Assembly: GCF_000153405.2 (NCBI RefSeq)
Contig: NC_020802.1
Span: 1,693,883 to 1,757,882 of the forward strand
Direction of reading: 5' to 3'
Length of the DNA: 64,000 nucleotides
From: Psychromonas sp. CNPT3
Lineage (GTDB): Bacteria; Pseudomonadota; Gammaproteobacteria; Enterobacterales; Psychromonadaceae
Every line of letters begins with the position of its first letter. The first letter of the stretch is position 1. The notes under the pieces were generated by a model that was not told where the DNA came from, did no database searches, and was given only the letters and a program-made list of their open reading frames with translations. The position numbers and the translations under genes were made by a program. Positions 25,935 through 35,194 of the stretch are shown here, piece after piece.

Positions 25935-27002
25935 ATGCGCCAATTAAGTTATAAAGATGAAACCTTAAACACCTCCGCTCAATACCAGCAACGCACACTA
26001 AAAAAAATACGCCTGATAGGCATCATTATGGCACTCTTATTTATCAGTGTTTTATTTGATATCTCCACAGGCCCCGGGAATTTTCCTTTAAGCACCGTGC
26101 TCGACGTCCTTTGGGATAAAGCCTCGCACGGCATTATTCTTGAAGTGATTATATGGGATCATCGTATGCCCGTTGCTCTGACGGCTCTTATCGTTGGCGC
26201 AATGCTCGGTATGGCAGGGGCATTGATGCAAACTATTTTAAATAACCCTCTGGCAGAGCCTTTTACATTAGGGATTTCATCAGCTGCTAGTTTCGGTGCT
26301 GCACTTGCTATTGTTTTTGGCGTCGGTTTAACGCCAAATATTGGATCCTTATTGGTTACCGTCAATGCCTTTATTTTCGCGCTCTGTACATGCGGTGCAT
26401 TACTTGCGATGACGCGCGTCAAAGGGGTAGGAACACAAACGATTGTATTATTTGGTATTGCAATATTTTTTGCCTTTAATGCCATGCTCGCCATGATGGA
26501 ATACTCCGCATCAGAAACTCAGTTACAACGTATTATTTTTTGGATGTTAGGCTCACTGGGTCGCGCTAGTTGGCAACAACTTGGCATGGGCAGTTTAATG
26601 ATGCTGATAATTTTACCTTTTTGTATGTCTCGCACATGGCGGCTCACAGCTCTTCGCTTGGGGGATGAAAGTGCAATGAGTATGGGCGTCGATGTGAAAA
26701 GATTACGCATTGAAATGTTGATATGTATTTCACTGCTGGCAGCAACTTCGGTGGCCTTTGTCGGCATTATTGGCTTTGTCGGCCTCGTCGGCCCCCATAT
26801 TGCGCGCATGCTAGTGGGTGAAGATCAGCGCTACTTTTTACCCTTATCTGCGATGCTTGGGGCTACCATGTTATCTCTTACCTCCATTGTCAGTAAAAGC
26901 ATAACACCGGGAATAATTTATCCCGTCGGAATTATTACTGCCTTGATTGGAGTGCCTATTTTCTTGATCATCATAATGCGACATTCTAAGGAGCGTTTCT
27001 AA
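25935..27002 (+). CDS. FecCD-family ABC transporter permease
   Basis: A 355-residue inner-membrane permease of the FecCD/BtuC type with about ten transmembrane helices. Signature segments are MPVALTALIVGAMLGMAGAL (residues about 77-96), NPLAEPFTLGIS and the ATPase-contact region GLVGPHIARMLVGEDQRYFLPL near residue 280. It works with the upstream binding protein and the downstream ATPase. Its stop codon overlaps the ATPase start (TAATG), so translation is coupled. Metal-chelate import is firm; the substrate is not known. Confidence 0.93.
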   Translation: MRQLSYKDETLNTSAQYQQRTLKKIRLIGIIMALLFISVLFDISTGPGNFPLSTVLDVLWDKASHGIILEVIIWDHRMPVALTALIVGAMLGMAGALMQTILNNPLAEPFTLGISSAASFGAALAIVFGVGLTPNIGSLLVTVNAFIFALCTCGALLAMTRVKGVGTQTIVLFGIAIFFAFNAMLAMMEYSASETQLQRIIFWMLGSLGRASWQQLGMGSLMMLIILPFCMSRTWRLTALRLGDESAMSMGVDVKRLRIEMLICISLLAATSVAFVGIIGFVGLVGPHIARMLVGEDQRYFLPLSAMLGATMLSLTSIVSKSITPGIIYPVGIITALIGVPIFLIIIMRHSKERF

Positions 27003-27778
27003 TGAGTTTAATATTAAATAATTTAAGTGTTAGCTACGCTCGCCAGCAAGTTTTAAAGGGAGCCTCAATAGAAAGCTTAAATTCTGGCTCATTTACTTGC
27101 TTACTCGGGCCCAATGCTGCGGGAAAATCAACATTATTTAAAGCGATTGCAGGCCTGGTTAAATTAGATTCAGGTAAGATTTTTTTACACGGCGCCGATG
27201 TTTCATCTTTTAGTCGAAAAGAGCGCGCACAAAAAATAGCCTATTTACCGCAGTCTTTTCATTCAAATGTGTCATTAACCGTGTATGAAAGTATTTTACT
27301 TTCATTAAAGCACCAATCCAATTGGCGCGTAAAGCAAACCGATTTACTTGCCGTCGCAGCCATCTTAGAACAGCTTTGTATCACAAAATTAGCGGATGTA
27401 GATATATGTAATTTAAGTGGTGGTCAGCAACAAATGGTCGCGATGGCAAGAGTGTTAGTACGCTCCCCTGAAGTTATCCTACTTGATGAGCCTACCAGCG
27501 CCTTAGATTTACATTATCAACTGTCTATTTTATCGGTGGTCAAAGAGCTCACGATCAGCAAAAACATGATCACGGTGGCAGCCTTGCATGACTTAAATTT
27601 AGCATCTAAGTTTTGCGACCAACTCGCTCTTTTAAGTGCAGGAAAAATACAAATACAAGGCACGCCGGAAAGCGTACTCGGCTCACCCATATTAGCGGAG
27701 GCCTATAAAGTTAACACGACGTTAGAGTCAACCTCAAACGGTCAGCTGTATGTTGATGCTCAACTAAAACAATTATAA
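27002..27778 (+). CDS. Iron/siderophore ABC transporter ATP-binding protein
   Basis: A 258-residue FecE/FhuC-type ATPase. The Walker A variant is GPNAAGKST (alanine replaces the usual glycine between N and G). The signature is LSGGQQQMVAMARVL, Walker B is [12 protein letters not shown], and the switch histidine is in VAALHDLNLA. It is the last gene of the three-gene Fur-controlled cassette. A hairpin terminator starts 11 bp after its stop. Confidence 0.94.
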   Translation: MSLILNNLSVSYARQQVLKGASIESLNSGSFTCLLGPNAAGKSTLFKAIAGLVKLDSGKIFLHGADVSSFSRKERAQKIAYLPQSFHSNVSLTVYESILLSLKHQSNWRVKQTDLLAVAAILEQLCITKLADVDICNLSGGQQQMVAMARVLVRSPEVILLDEPTSALDLHYQLSILSVVKELTISKNMITVAALHDLNLASKFCDQLALLSAGKIQIQGTPESVLGSPILAEAYKVNTTLESTSNGQLYVDAQLKQL

Positions 27779-27788
27779 GCAGAAATAT

Positions 27789-27820
27789 TAAAAGCGGCTA
27801 AAAGTCGCTTTTATATTTTA
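27789..27820 (+). terminator. Terminator of the iron ABC transporter operon
   Basis: Stem TAAAAGCGGC/GTCGCTTTTA (one G-T wobble) with a 5-nt loop, then TATTTTA, 11 bp after the ATPase gene. Confidence 0.75.
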
Positions 27821-27946
27821 AAATATGATTTACATGAGAAGAATGTAACGACAGCATACATTATCTAAGGATCATAAAAAGGAGGATCATCCTTTATTTT
27901 GAATACTTAAGGACGGCTAACGGAAGTATGAATATGCCGATATGAA

Positions 27947-27978
27947 AAAACCCGTTATACATAAGTATAACGGGTTTT
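27947..27978 (-). terminator. Terminator of the second tRNA-Ser gene
   Basis: A perfect 14-bp stem AAAACCCGTTATAC/GTATAACGGGTTTT with loop ATAA, 6 bp beyond the tRNA 3' end. On the minus strand it ends in a T-run. Confidence 0.88.
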
Positions 27979-27984
27979 AATGTT

Positions 27985-28075
27985 TGGCGGAGGAGGTCGG
28001 ATTTGAACCGACGGAGAGCTATAAACCCTCGCTGGTTTTCAAGACCAGTGCATTCAGCCGCTCTGCCACCCCTCC
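27985..28075 (-). tRNA. tRNA-Ser (anticodon UGA), copy 2
   Basis: A second 91-nt tRNA-Ser(UGA) with encoded CCA. It appears identical to the copy at 24324-24414 and is in the same orientation. The flanking sequences differ and each copy has its own terminator. The two copies bracket the 3-kb iron transporter operon. Confidence 0.96.
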
Positions 28076-28234
28076 GTAACGAAGCGCATATTAAACAGAT
28101 TTACCTCAAAAGCCAAGCTATATTTAAATTATTTTAAATTTTTACGCTTTTTACACGTCCGCCCCTTTAATTAAAGTAAAGAAGCCTTTATATTGGCAGT
28201 TCACAAAGTCTCTATGCCTTAAAGGTCTTATTCT

Positions 28235-30196
28235 ATGTTTCAAAACAATGCGCTGCTTAGTCAATTAAAAGAACAGATTCAAAAAGATATCCCTAAACGT
28301 CAAGGGATTGTTAAAGCAACCGATCGTGGCTATGGCTTTTTAGAAACAGATAAAGGAAAACGTTTTTTTATTGCGCCACAAGAAATGAAAAAAGTACTGC
28401 ATGGCGATCAAATCATCGCATTGATCCGCACATCTGGTGAAAAAACAAGTGCAGAGCCTATTCAACTAAAAAATACTGGCACTGATGTTTTTATTGCAAA
28501 GCTTATTATCAAAGCACAAAAAATATCAATTCAAGCGAACAATCCGCTACTCAAAGGTTTTTTTAAAATACAGGGTGGTCAAAAGTTAGTTGCTCAAGGC
28601 TATCAAGATGGCGATTGGGTAAAAGTAAAGTTGCTTAAACATGCTTTACAAGACAATGGTTTTTTAACTGAAGTCATCGCAAAAGTCGCAGATGTTAATG
28701 ATCCCTTTGCATATCGCCTAATTGCTGCTGCTACTTATCACTTACCATGCACGGCCCCTGACTTTGATACGCCTACCGATATTCTTGATAAAGAGTTGCC
28801 TCGAGAAGATCTTAGCGACCTGCCCTTTTTTACAATTGATGGCGTTAATACACAAGATATGGATGATGCTCTCTATATTGAAGAAAATGAGAGTGGTTGG
28901 AAACTTACCATCGCCATCTCAGATCCTTCGGCTTACGTTCAAACGGAAAGCGACATTGATATTGAGGCTAAAAACCGCGCGTTCACCTTATACTTACCCA
29001 ACTTTAATGTCCCCATGTTGCCAAGGGAACTTTGTGAGAGTTTATGCTCTTTAAAAGAAGGAGAGAAACGCGCCACATTATGCTGTCAACTTTTGATAAG
29101 TAAACAGGGTGAAATTATTGGCGAAGCTAAAATATTTGCAGCCTGGATCAAATCCCATTATCGCTTAAATTATAATGATGTCTCCGACTATTTAGAAAAT
29201 GAAGATGCGCAGTGGCAAGCCTCGCCCGTATTAGCCAAACAACTACATATTTTAAATGAAGCCACGCAACAACGTTTATTGTGGCGCACAGAAAATAATA
29301 TTGTTTTCAAAAACCAGCCGGATTACACCTTAAAACTGAATAACAAAGGCGCGGTTTATGAGATCCTTTGTGAGCCGAGACGCACGGCAAACCGCCTCGT
29401 TGAAGAGTCGATGATCGCGGCCAATATTTGTATTGGTGATTTTTTAGCAAAATATAAACAACAAGGTGTTTTTAACACCCATTCGGGGATCGCGAGCGAC
29501 CGCTTAGAAAAGGCCGTCTCCTTATTGCAAGAATATGACATAGTTTATGACAGTGAAACCTTAGCGAGTCTTGAAGGCTATACTAAAATGCGCCAGCAAG
29601 TCGCGCTACTCAATAATAGTTATTTAGATCATCGCCTGCGTAAATTATTGGCTTATGCTGATTGTAAAAACACGCCAGAGGCGCATTTTACAATGGGTGT
29701 TTCCCATTATGCTACTTGGACATCACCTATCCGTAAATACGGCGACCTACTCAACCATCGTTTAATTAAATCTATTTTGTTAGAGCAAGATGATATCGTT
29801 ATCGATGACAATATTGGCCAATTACTCAATGAAGCACGTAAAGCGCAACGCCTTGCTGAAAGAGATGTGAATAACCACCTTTATGGGCAATACTTTAAAG
29901 ATCAAGTGCAATCACAATGGAAATTTAAAGCAGAAATTTTTGATATTATAAAAGCGGGGATCCGTGTACGTATCCAAGAAAATGGTGCGACCTTCTTTAT
30001 TCCCTGCAGCTTGCTTTGTAAAGACAGTCAATATGCAAAACAAATTGACTGTAATCGAGAGCAAGGCAAGGTTTTCATTGCGGAGCAAACAGAGTTGCAA
30101 CTTGGCGATGTTATTGACGTTATGCTACATAATATCAAAATTGAAACAGGCCAACTTATTGGTAAACTTGCCGAGCCATTAAGCATCCCCGTTTAA
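28235..30196 (+). CDS. rnb: Exoribonuclease II
   Basis: RNase II is a processive 3'-to-5' exoribonuclease for unstructured RNA. A cold-shock-type OB domain is visible at residues about 22-60 (GIVKATDRGYGFLETDKGKRFFI). The RNB catalytic centre is TIDGVNTQDMDDALYI near residue 205 and the RNB arginine region is SHYATWTSPIRKYGDLLNHR near 490. An S1 domain closes the C-terminus. Length 653 fits RNase II (E. coli 644) rather than the longer RNase R. It is monocistronic with a terminator after it. Confidence 0.95.
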   Translation: MFQNNALLSQLKEQIQKDIPKRQGIVKATDRGYGFLETDKGKRFFIAPQEMKKVLHGDQIIALIRTSGEKTSAEPIQLKNTGTDVFIAKLIIKAQKISIQANNPLLKGFFKIQGGQKLVAQGYQDGDWVKVKLLKHALQDNGFLTEVIAKVADVNDPFAYRLIAAATYHLPCTAPDFDTPTDILDKELPREDLSDLPFFTIDGVNTQDMDDALYIEENESGWKLTIAISDPSAYVQTESDIDIEAKNRAFTLYLPNFNVPMLPRELCESLCSLKEGEKRATLCCQLLISKQGEIIGEAKIFAAWIKSHYRLNYNDVSDYLENEDAQWQASPVLAKQLHILNEATQQRLLWRTENNIVFKNQPDYTLKLNNKGAVYEILCEPRRTANRLVEESMIAANICIGDFLAKYKQQGVFNTHSGIASDRLEKAVSLLQEYDIVYDSETLASLEGYTKMRQQVALLNNSYLDHRLRKLLAYADCKNTPEAHFTMGVSHYATWTSPIRKYGDLLNHRLIKSILLEQDDIVIDDNIGQLLNEARKAQRLAERDVNNHLYGQYFKDQVQSQWKFKAEIFDIIKAGIRVRIQENGATFFIPCSLLCKDSQYAKQIDCNREQGKVFIAEQTELQLGDVIDVMLHNIKIETGQLIGKLAEPLSIPV

Positions 30197-30203
30197 GGCT
30201 TTT

Positions 30204-30244
30204 ATCCGAAAAGGTAGCACATTACGATGCCTTTTCGGATTTTA
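30204..30244 (+). terminator. Terminator of rnb
   Basis: A perfect 11-bp stem ATCCGAAAAGG/CCTTTTCGGAT with a 15-nt loop, then TTTA. Confidence 0.8.
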
Positions 30245-30681
30245 TACTTTTATGATCCCTTCCTTCTTATATAAGCTAATAATATGGCTTATATAAGGTG
30301 TGCATTACATCGCATTGCACCCCTTTTATAAAAAAGTCACTTTATCGAATATTAAGCCCGTCACCGAAAAAACATCCGCAACCACACCTTTGCATAAAAA
30401 AAATAAATTCGTCTCTGAGACGCGCTTATATTAAGTCTGCGTTAATAATTACACTCAAACATGAAGAAACACTTATTTATGGGGAAATACAGGCAAAATA
30501 ATGCCGATATGAGACAAATTATTAAGGAAACAAAGAAAAATGTTGTACAAATAATCAACGACGATATTGAAAACAAATAAAAAGAAGCAAATGCTCTTCG
30601 TGGCGCGTTATCTCGCAAAGACTTGCAGATGTAAAATCATGCCTGATAAAACATCTGAGGTGACATAGATAGAATGAAAAT
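30245..30681. other. Gene-less stretch with a hairpin and a possible coding remnant
   Basis: A perfect 11-bp inverted repeat CTTATATAAGC/GCTTATATAAG lies at 30266-30297. At 30509-30634 an ATG-initiated frame reads MRQIIKETKKNVVQIINDD..., hits one TAA at 30578, and continues in the same frame as KEANALRGALSRKDLQM to a second stop. This could be a decayed small gene, but I recognise no family. Nothing else is visible. Confidence 0.35.
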
Positions 30682-31188
30682 TTAATACTTTTTTAATAAG
30701 CGCATATGGTACTGATCGATATTTAATTGCACATTATATTGATCGCATAATTGTTGTAATTGTTGCTTGCTCTTTTCAAGCTCCTCAAGCGTAATATTGT
30801 TATCATCTAACTGCCAAAGTTGTGCGGAGCCCGTGTAACTAAAATGTAAGGCAAGCATCGCATTTTCATCCCCCTCCCGAGCAGCTTTCTCTATACGATG
30901 TAATTTTCGAGTGATTTTATTTAATTGTTGTTTTAAATCCCAAACATAAGCGACTTCATGCATAAATTCATGTTGCTTATAATGAGACAATAACCCACCA
31001 AGTAATAATGCACTCAACACCAATCCCCCTAAATTATGATAAAAATGTGGGCTTTGTGCATCACTCAATAAAGAGATTAATATTTGTGCACTTAATAAGC
31101 TAAAAACCGTTAAAAATACAATGCAGCCTACTATTATAATATTGAGGTGCCGACGATAACGTGTTTTATTGATTTTTTTTAATAACAT
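30682..31188 (-). CDS. DUF3087 inner-membrane protein
   Basis: A 168-residue protein with a basic N-terminus and two transmembrane helices (about 16-38 and 48-66). A charged helical cytoplasmic region follows (EVAYVWDLKQQLNKITRKLHRIEKAA). The layout and sequence match my recollection of the DUF3087 family in Vibrio and relatives, whose function is unknown. It is monocistronic, with about 440 bp of gene-free DNA downstream and 570 bp upstream. Confidence 0.75.
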   Translation of the reverse strand: MLLKKINKTRYRRHLNIIIVGCIVFLTVFSLLSAQILISLLSDAQSPHFYHNLGGLVLSALLLGGLLSHYKQHEFMHEVAYVWDLKQQLNKITRKLHRIEKAAREGDENAMLALHFSYTGSAQLWQLDDNNITLEELEKSKQQLQQLCDQYNVQLNIDQYHMRLLKKY

Positions 31189-31760
31189 GAAGGTCCTTGA
31201 TTATAAAATCACAATAAAATCATGAAGATAAATTTCAACTCACATTTTAAAAATTTCACATCGACAATTAACACCCTTAAACAAACGCCTAACAAGCTAA
31301 AAATAGATGTTTAAACTTAACCAAATTAATTTCTTTGTTTTGTGATAAAAAAGCGCTTTATACAAAATTTAAATGAATTTAGAGGCTGGAAATATCGATC
31401 ATAGAGCATTCAAAAAAAAGAGTAGTTGACTTAACTTATGACTTATGAATAAATAAAACCAGATATTATAACACGCAGCGGTGGGTAAACAGTAAAAAAA
31501 ATCTTTTCAATTTGCCACTTTTTGATTGAAAATGACATCACCATCACATTTTTTTTAACGTGTTAAATCAAAAATATTCTGTTCATTACTTTGTACGACA
31601 AAGTGCGAAAAAAAGAAAGTGATCAGCCTATCTATTTGTCTGATAAGCAGCATTACATTGCTTTCTTTTTTAAAAAACAATCTCACGAAAGGAACTTTTT
31701 TCCTGCACAGGATAAATCTTTATAGTCGGTACAAAAATCGTCACATTACAGGGATAACGT
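31189..31760. promoter_or_regulatory. 572-bp upstream region of the peptide ABC transporter
   Basis: No gene is visible. An exact inverted repeat ACTTTGT-ACG-ACAAAGT lies at 31588-31604, 157 bp before the start codon, and looks like an operator. Further on, AAAAAAGAAAG (31609-31619) can pair with CTTTCTTTTTT (31661-31671), which could end a small transcript. A weak promoter-like TTTTCC-N17-TATAGT precedes the first gene. All are motif-level inferences. Confidence 0.4.
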
Positions 31761-33464
31761 ATGTCTTTATTGGAAGTAAAAAATCTTTGCATTGAATACC
31801 CATCTCGTCATGGTGTTCATCGCGCGGTCAATTCTCTCTCGTTTAATATCGAGCGAGGTGAAATTGTTGGCGTAGTTGGTGAATCAGGCGCGGGGAAATC
31901 TACCGTTGGCAACGCAATCATTGATCTTCTGAGCCCTCCCGGTGTTATTTCTGGTGGCGAGGTTTATTTAGATGGCGAAAAGATTTCAGGTCTAAGTAAT
32001 AATGAAATGCGCAAAGTGCGTGGCTCAAAAATTGGTTTTATCTTTCAAGATCCAATGACCTCATTAAACCCCCTATTTACCATTGAAAAACAAATCACCG
32101 AAACTATCCTTGCCAATTTAGATGTCAGTAAAGAAGAAGCTTATACTCGCGCGCTCTCTCTTTTAGAGCAAGTTGGCATCAGTGAGCCTGAACTACGAAT
32201 TAAACAATATCCACATCAATTTTCAGGGGGAATGCGCCAACGTGTTGTTATTGCCATCGCCCTTTGTGGTGAGCCCGATCTTATCATTGCAGATGAACCA
32301 ACGACCGCACTCGATGTGTCTATTCAAGATCAAATATTAACCTTGATCCGTAATTTATGTGTTGAGAAAAATGTAGGTTGTATGTTAGTAACCCATGATA
32401 TGGGCGTCGTATCTAACATCACCGATAAAATTGCCGTGATGTACCGTGGCGAACTCGTTGAATTTGGTAATACCAAAGATGTACTTGATGATCCCACACA
32501 TGATTACACACGTAGCCTTATTTCTGCCGTCCCTCGCTCTGATGTAAAACAGCATCGATTTCCTTTGGTGAGTTATATTGAAGATGCAGAGCCACTGCCT
32601 GAGCTTGATATCAAAACACATTGGTTAGGCCAAGGTGAAGCGCAACGTGAATATACGGGTGCTTTGCTGAATGTTGACAATGTCAGCCTGCGTTTTTTAA
32701 CCAAAGATTCTTTTTTCCCAAGTCGCCGTGAATATGTACAAGCATCAAATAAAGTAAGCTTTCATATCAATGAGGGTGAGACCTTTGGTTTGGTGGGCGA
32801 ATCAGGCTCAGGAAAATCAACCATTGCACGCGTCATTGCCGGTTTATATGCCCCAGATGAAGGCAACATCACCTTTGAAGGTATCGATTTAAGCGCCTTA
32901 AAATCAGAATCTGAGCGTCGTCCTTTTAGACGTCAAATGCAAATGATCTTTCAAAACCCTTATACGTCAATGAACCCACGTATGAAGATTTTTAATATTA
33001 TTGCAGAGCCAATTCGCTTTCATAATTTAGCGTCAAGTGAGGCGCAAGTACGTCAAATCGTACATGACTTATTAGATCACGTAGGTTTAGGACGCATGGC
33101 AGGCCTTAAATATCCACATGAATTTTCCGGTGGTCAGCGTCAACGTATTTCTATTGCGCGTGCATTAGCAACGCGCCCACGTCTGCTTATTTGTGATGAG
33201 CCAACATCCGCTTTGGACGTTTCTGTGCAAGCTCAGATATTAAATCTTCTGAAAGATTTACAAGACGAATTAAACTTAACCATGTTATTTATTAGCCATG
33301 ATTTACCTGTTATCCGCCAAATGTGTGATCGCGTCGGCGTTATGCAACAAGGTACTTTATTAGAAGTGGCTGAAACAGAAAAACTATTCACCCAACCTGA
33401 ACATCCCTACAGCCAGCATTTAATATCACTAATGCCTGAATTTAAAGGACTGAAAGTAAAGTAA
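31761..33464 (+). CDS. Peptide/nickel-type ABC importer, fused double ATPase
   Basis: A 567-residue protein carrying two complete OppD/OppF-type ATPases in one chain, like YejF or GsiA. First half: Walker [10 protein letters not shown], signature [12 protein letters not shown], Walker [13 protein letters not shown]. Second half: [33 protein letters not shown]. Each half ends in the oligopeptide-transporter C-terminal extension ([32 protein letters not shown]). It powers the importer whose binding protein and permeases follow. It is first in the operon, 101 bp before the binding protein gene. Confidence 0.93.
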   Translation: MSLLEVKNLCIEYPSRHGVHRAVNSLSFNIERGEIVGVVGESGAGKSTVGNAIIDLLSPPGVISGGEVYLDGEKISGLSNNEMRKVRGSKIGFIFQDPMTSLNPLFTIEKQITETILANLDVSKEEAYTRALSLLEQVGISEPELRIKQYPHQFSGGMRQRVVIAIALCGEPDLIIADEPTTALDVSIQDQILTLIRNLCVEKNVGCMLVTHDMGVVSNITDKIAVMYRGELVEFGNTKDVLDDPTHDYTRSLISAVPRSDVKQHRFPLVSYIEDAEPLPELDIKTHWLGQGEAQREYTGALLNVDNVSLRFLTKDSFFPSRREYVQASNKVSFHINEGETFGLVGESGSGKSTIARVIAGLYAPDEGNITFEGIDLSALKSESERRPFRRQMQMIFQNPYTSMNPRMKIFNIIAEPIRFHNLASSEAQVRQIVHDLLDHVGLGRMAGLKYPHEFSGGQRQRISIARALATRPRLLICDEPTSALDVSVQAQILNLLKDLQDELNLTMLFISHDLPVIRQMCDRVGVMQQGTLLEVAETEKLFTQPEHPYSQHLISLMPEFKGLKVK

Positions 33465-33565
33465 AAAAAAAAGAAAGATGGAAATTATTAAAGTACATAT
33501 GCATTTGCGTATTATATTTTAATCAACACGAGAATAAGGGTATTTTCCCTGTAAAGGAGCTATTA

Positions 33566-35116
33566 ATGAAATTTTTGAAAACGAAACTTGCGATTGCCAT
33601 ACTCGCCACTGGGCTCAGTTTTTCTAGTGTCGCAGCAGATATAACCGTTGCATATGATGCAGATCCAGTTTCACTTGATCCCCATGAGCAATTATCTGGC
33701 GGTATCATACAAATGTCGCACCTTTTATTTGATCCATTAGTGCGCTTTACTAAGACTTTTGAATTTGAAAGCCGTCTTGCGACATCATGGGAACGCGTTG
33801 ACGATACTACTTTCCGTTTTCACTTACGTGAAGGTGTAAAATTTCATTCTGGTAACTTATTAACAGCAGATGATGTACTTTGGACATTTGAAAGACTACG
33901 TAGTTCTTCAGATTTTAAAGCTATTTTTTCTCCTTATGAAAAAATGACGAAAATTGATGATCACACGATTGAAATCAAATCATTTAAGCCTTTCCCTCTC
34001 GTGTTACAAACAGCCACTTATATTTTCCCAATGGATAAAAAATTCTATACTGGTGATTTTAACGGTAAAAAGAAAAGTGCCATTGTTAAAAATGGTAGTT
34101 CTTACGCATCAACACATGTTTCAGGTACAGGGCCGTTTATCGTAACGGAAAGAGAACAAGGCATTAAAGTTGTGTTTACGCGCTTTGCCGATTACTGGGA
34201 TACTAAATCACCTGGTAATGTTGATAAAATGACATTGGTTCCGATCAAAGAAAATGCGACCCGCGTTGCTGCATTGCTTTCAGGCGATGTTGATATTATT
34301 CAACCTGTTGCACCAAATGATCAAAAACGCGTGATCAGCACTAAAAATATTGATTTGATCACGGTAGATGGTACGCGTCTTATTTCGTTCCAACTAAACC
34401 AAAAAAGTAACCCTGCCCTTAAAGATGTACGCGTGCGTCAAGCCATCGTTTATGCGGTTAATAATGCAGCTATCGTTAAAAAAATCATGAAAGGTTTTGC
34501 AACAACAGCCTCTCAGCAAAGTCCGTCTGGCTACACGGGTCACAATGACAGCCTTGTGCCGCGTTATGATCTTAAAAAAGCAAAACAGTTAATGATTGAT
34601 GCAGGTTATGAAAAAGGCTTTAAATTAACCATGATGGCGCCAAGTAACCGTTATGTTAATGATGCTCAAATCGCCCAAGCCGTGGCTTCGATGCTTGCTA
34701 AAATTGGTATTAAAGTTGATCTAAAAACCATGCCTAAAGCACAGTACTGGCCTGAGTTTGATTTATGTTCTGCCGATATGATGATGATTGGTTGGCATTC
34801 AGACACAGAAGATTCAGCTAACTTCTCTGAATTTTTAACCATGACACGTAATGAGAAAACAGGCAAAGGGGCTTATAACTGTGGTTATTACTCTAACCCT
34901 AAAGTGGATCAATTAGTGACAGATGCAAACTCTGAAACTGATCCAGCAAAACGCAGCAAGATGTTACAAGATGTAGAAGAAATTCTTTATAACGATGCGG
35001 CTTTTGTACCTTTACATTGGCAAAATCTGGCTTGGGGCGCAAAATCAAACATTGATCTTACACCTATCGTCAGTGCACTTAACTTCCCTTATTACGGCGA
35101 CTTAGTCGTAAAATAA
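33566..35116 (+). CDS. Family 5 (peptide-type) ABC substrate-binding protein
   Basis: A 516-residue periplasmic solute-binding protein with a signal peptide (residues 1-24, ending SSVAA). The SBP_bac_5 features are visible: DPVSLDPHEQLSG, WERVDDTTFRFHLREGVKFHSG, VSGTGPFIVTE and LKDVRVRQAIVYAVN. AAFVPLHWQNLAW near the C-terminus is typical of dipeptide/oligopeptide binders. The ligand may be a peptide, but other compounds such as oligosaccharides are bound by members of this family. GTAAAGGAG precedes the ATG. A hairpin separates it from the permease genes, which usually permits excess binding protein. Confidence 0.9.
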   Translation: MKFLKTKLAIAILATGLSFSSVAADITVAYDADPVSLDPHEQLSGGIIQMSHLLFDPLVRFTKTFEFESRLATSWERVDDTTFRFHLREGVKFHSGNLLTADDVLWTFERLRSSSDFKAIFSPYEKMTKIDDHTIEIKSFKPFPLVLQTATYIFPMDKKFYTGDFNGKKKSAIVKNGSSYASTHVSGTGPFIVTEREQGIKVVFTRFADYWDTKSPGNVDKMTLVPIKENATRVAALLSGDVDIIQPVAPNDQKRVISTKNIDLITVDGTRLISFQLNQKSNPALKDVRVRQAIVYAVNNAAIVKKIMKGFATTASQQSPSGYTGHNDSLVPRYDLKKAKQLMIDAGYEKGFKLTMMAPSNRYVNDAQIAQAVASMLAKIGIKVDLKTMPKAQYWPEFDLCSADMMMIGWHSDTEDSANFSEFLTMTRNEKTGKGAYNCGYYSNPKVDQLVTDANSETDPAKRSKMLQDVEEILYNDAAFVPLHWQNLAWGAKSNIDLTPIVSALNFPYYGDLVVK

Positions 35117-35139
35117 AAAGAAATTCATTTTCTTTTAAC

Positions 35140-35165
35140 AACAAGCCCTAACTATAGGGCTTGTT
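35140..35165 (+). promoter_or_regulatory. Intra-operon hairpin between binding protein and permease genes
   Basis: A perfect 11-bp stem AACAAGCCCTA/TAGGGCTTGTT with a 4-nt loop and a weak T-run. It probably acts as a partial terminator or 3'-end stabiliser that raises binding protein over permease. Confidence 0.6.
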
Positions 35166-35194
35166 ACATTTTCATAATTTTAAAGGAAGTTTAA

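Noticed and set aside
24719-27778. Cobalamin (BtuFCD) transporter
   Set aside because: The folds are shared, but there is no cobalamin riboswitch, while a clear Fur box is present, so an iron chelate is more likely.
28235-30196. RNase R instead of RNase II
   Set aside because: The length of 653 and the N-terminal layout fit RNase II; RNase R is over 750 residues with an extra N-terminal domain and basic tail.
30298-30501. 67-codon plus-strand frame after rnb
   Set aside because: No family resemblance, odd composition and no clear ribosome site.
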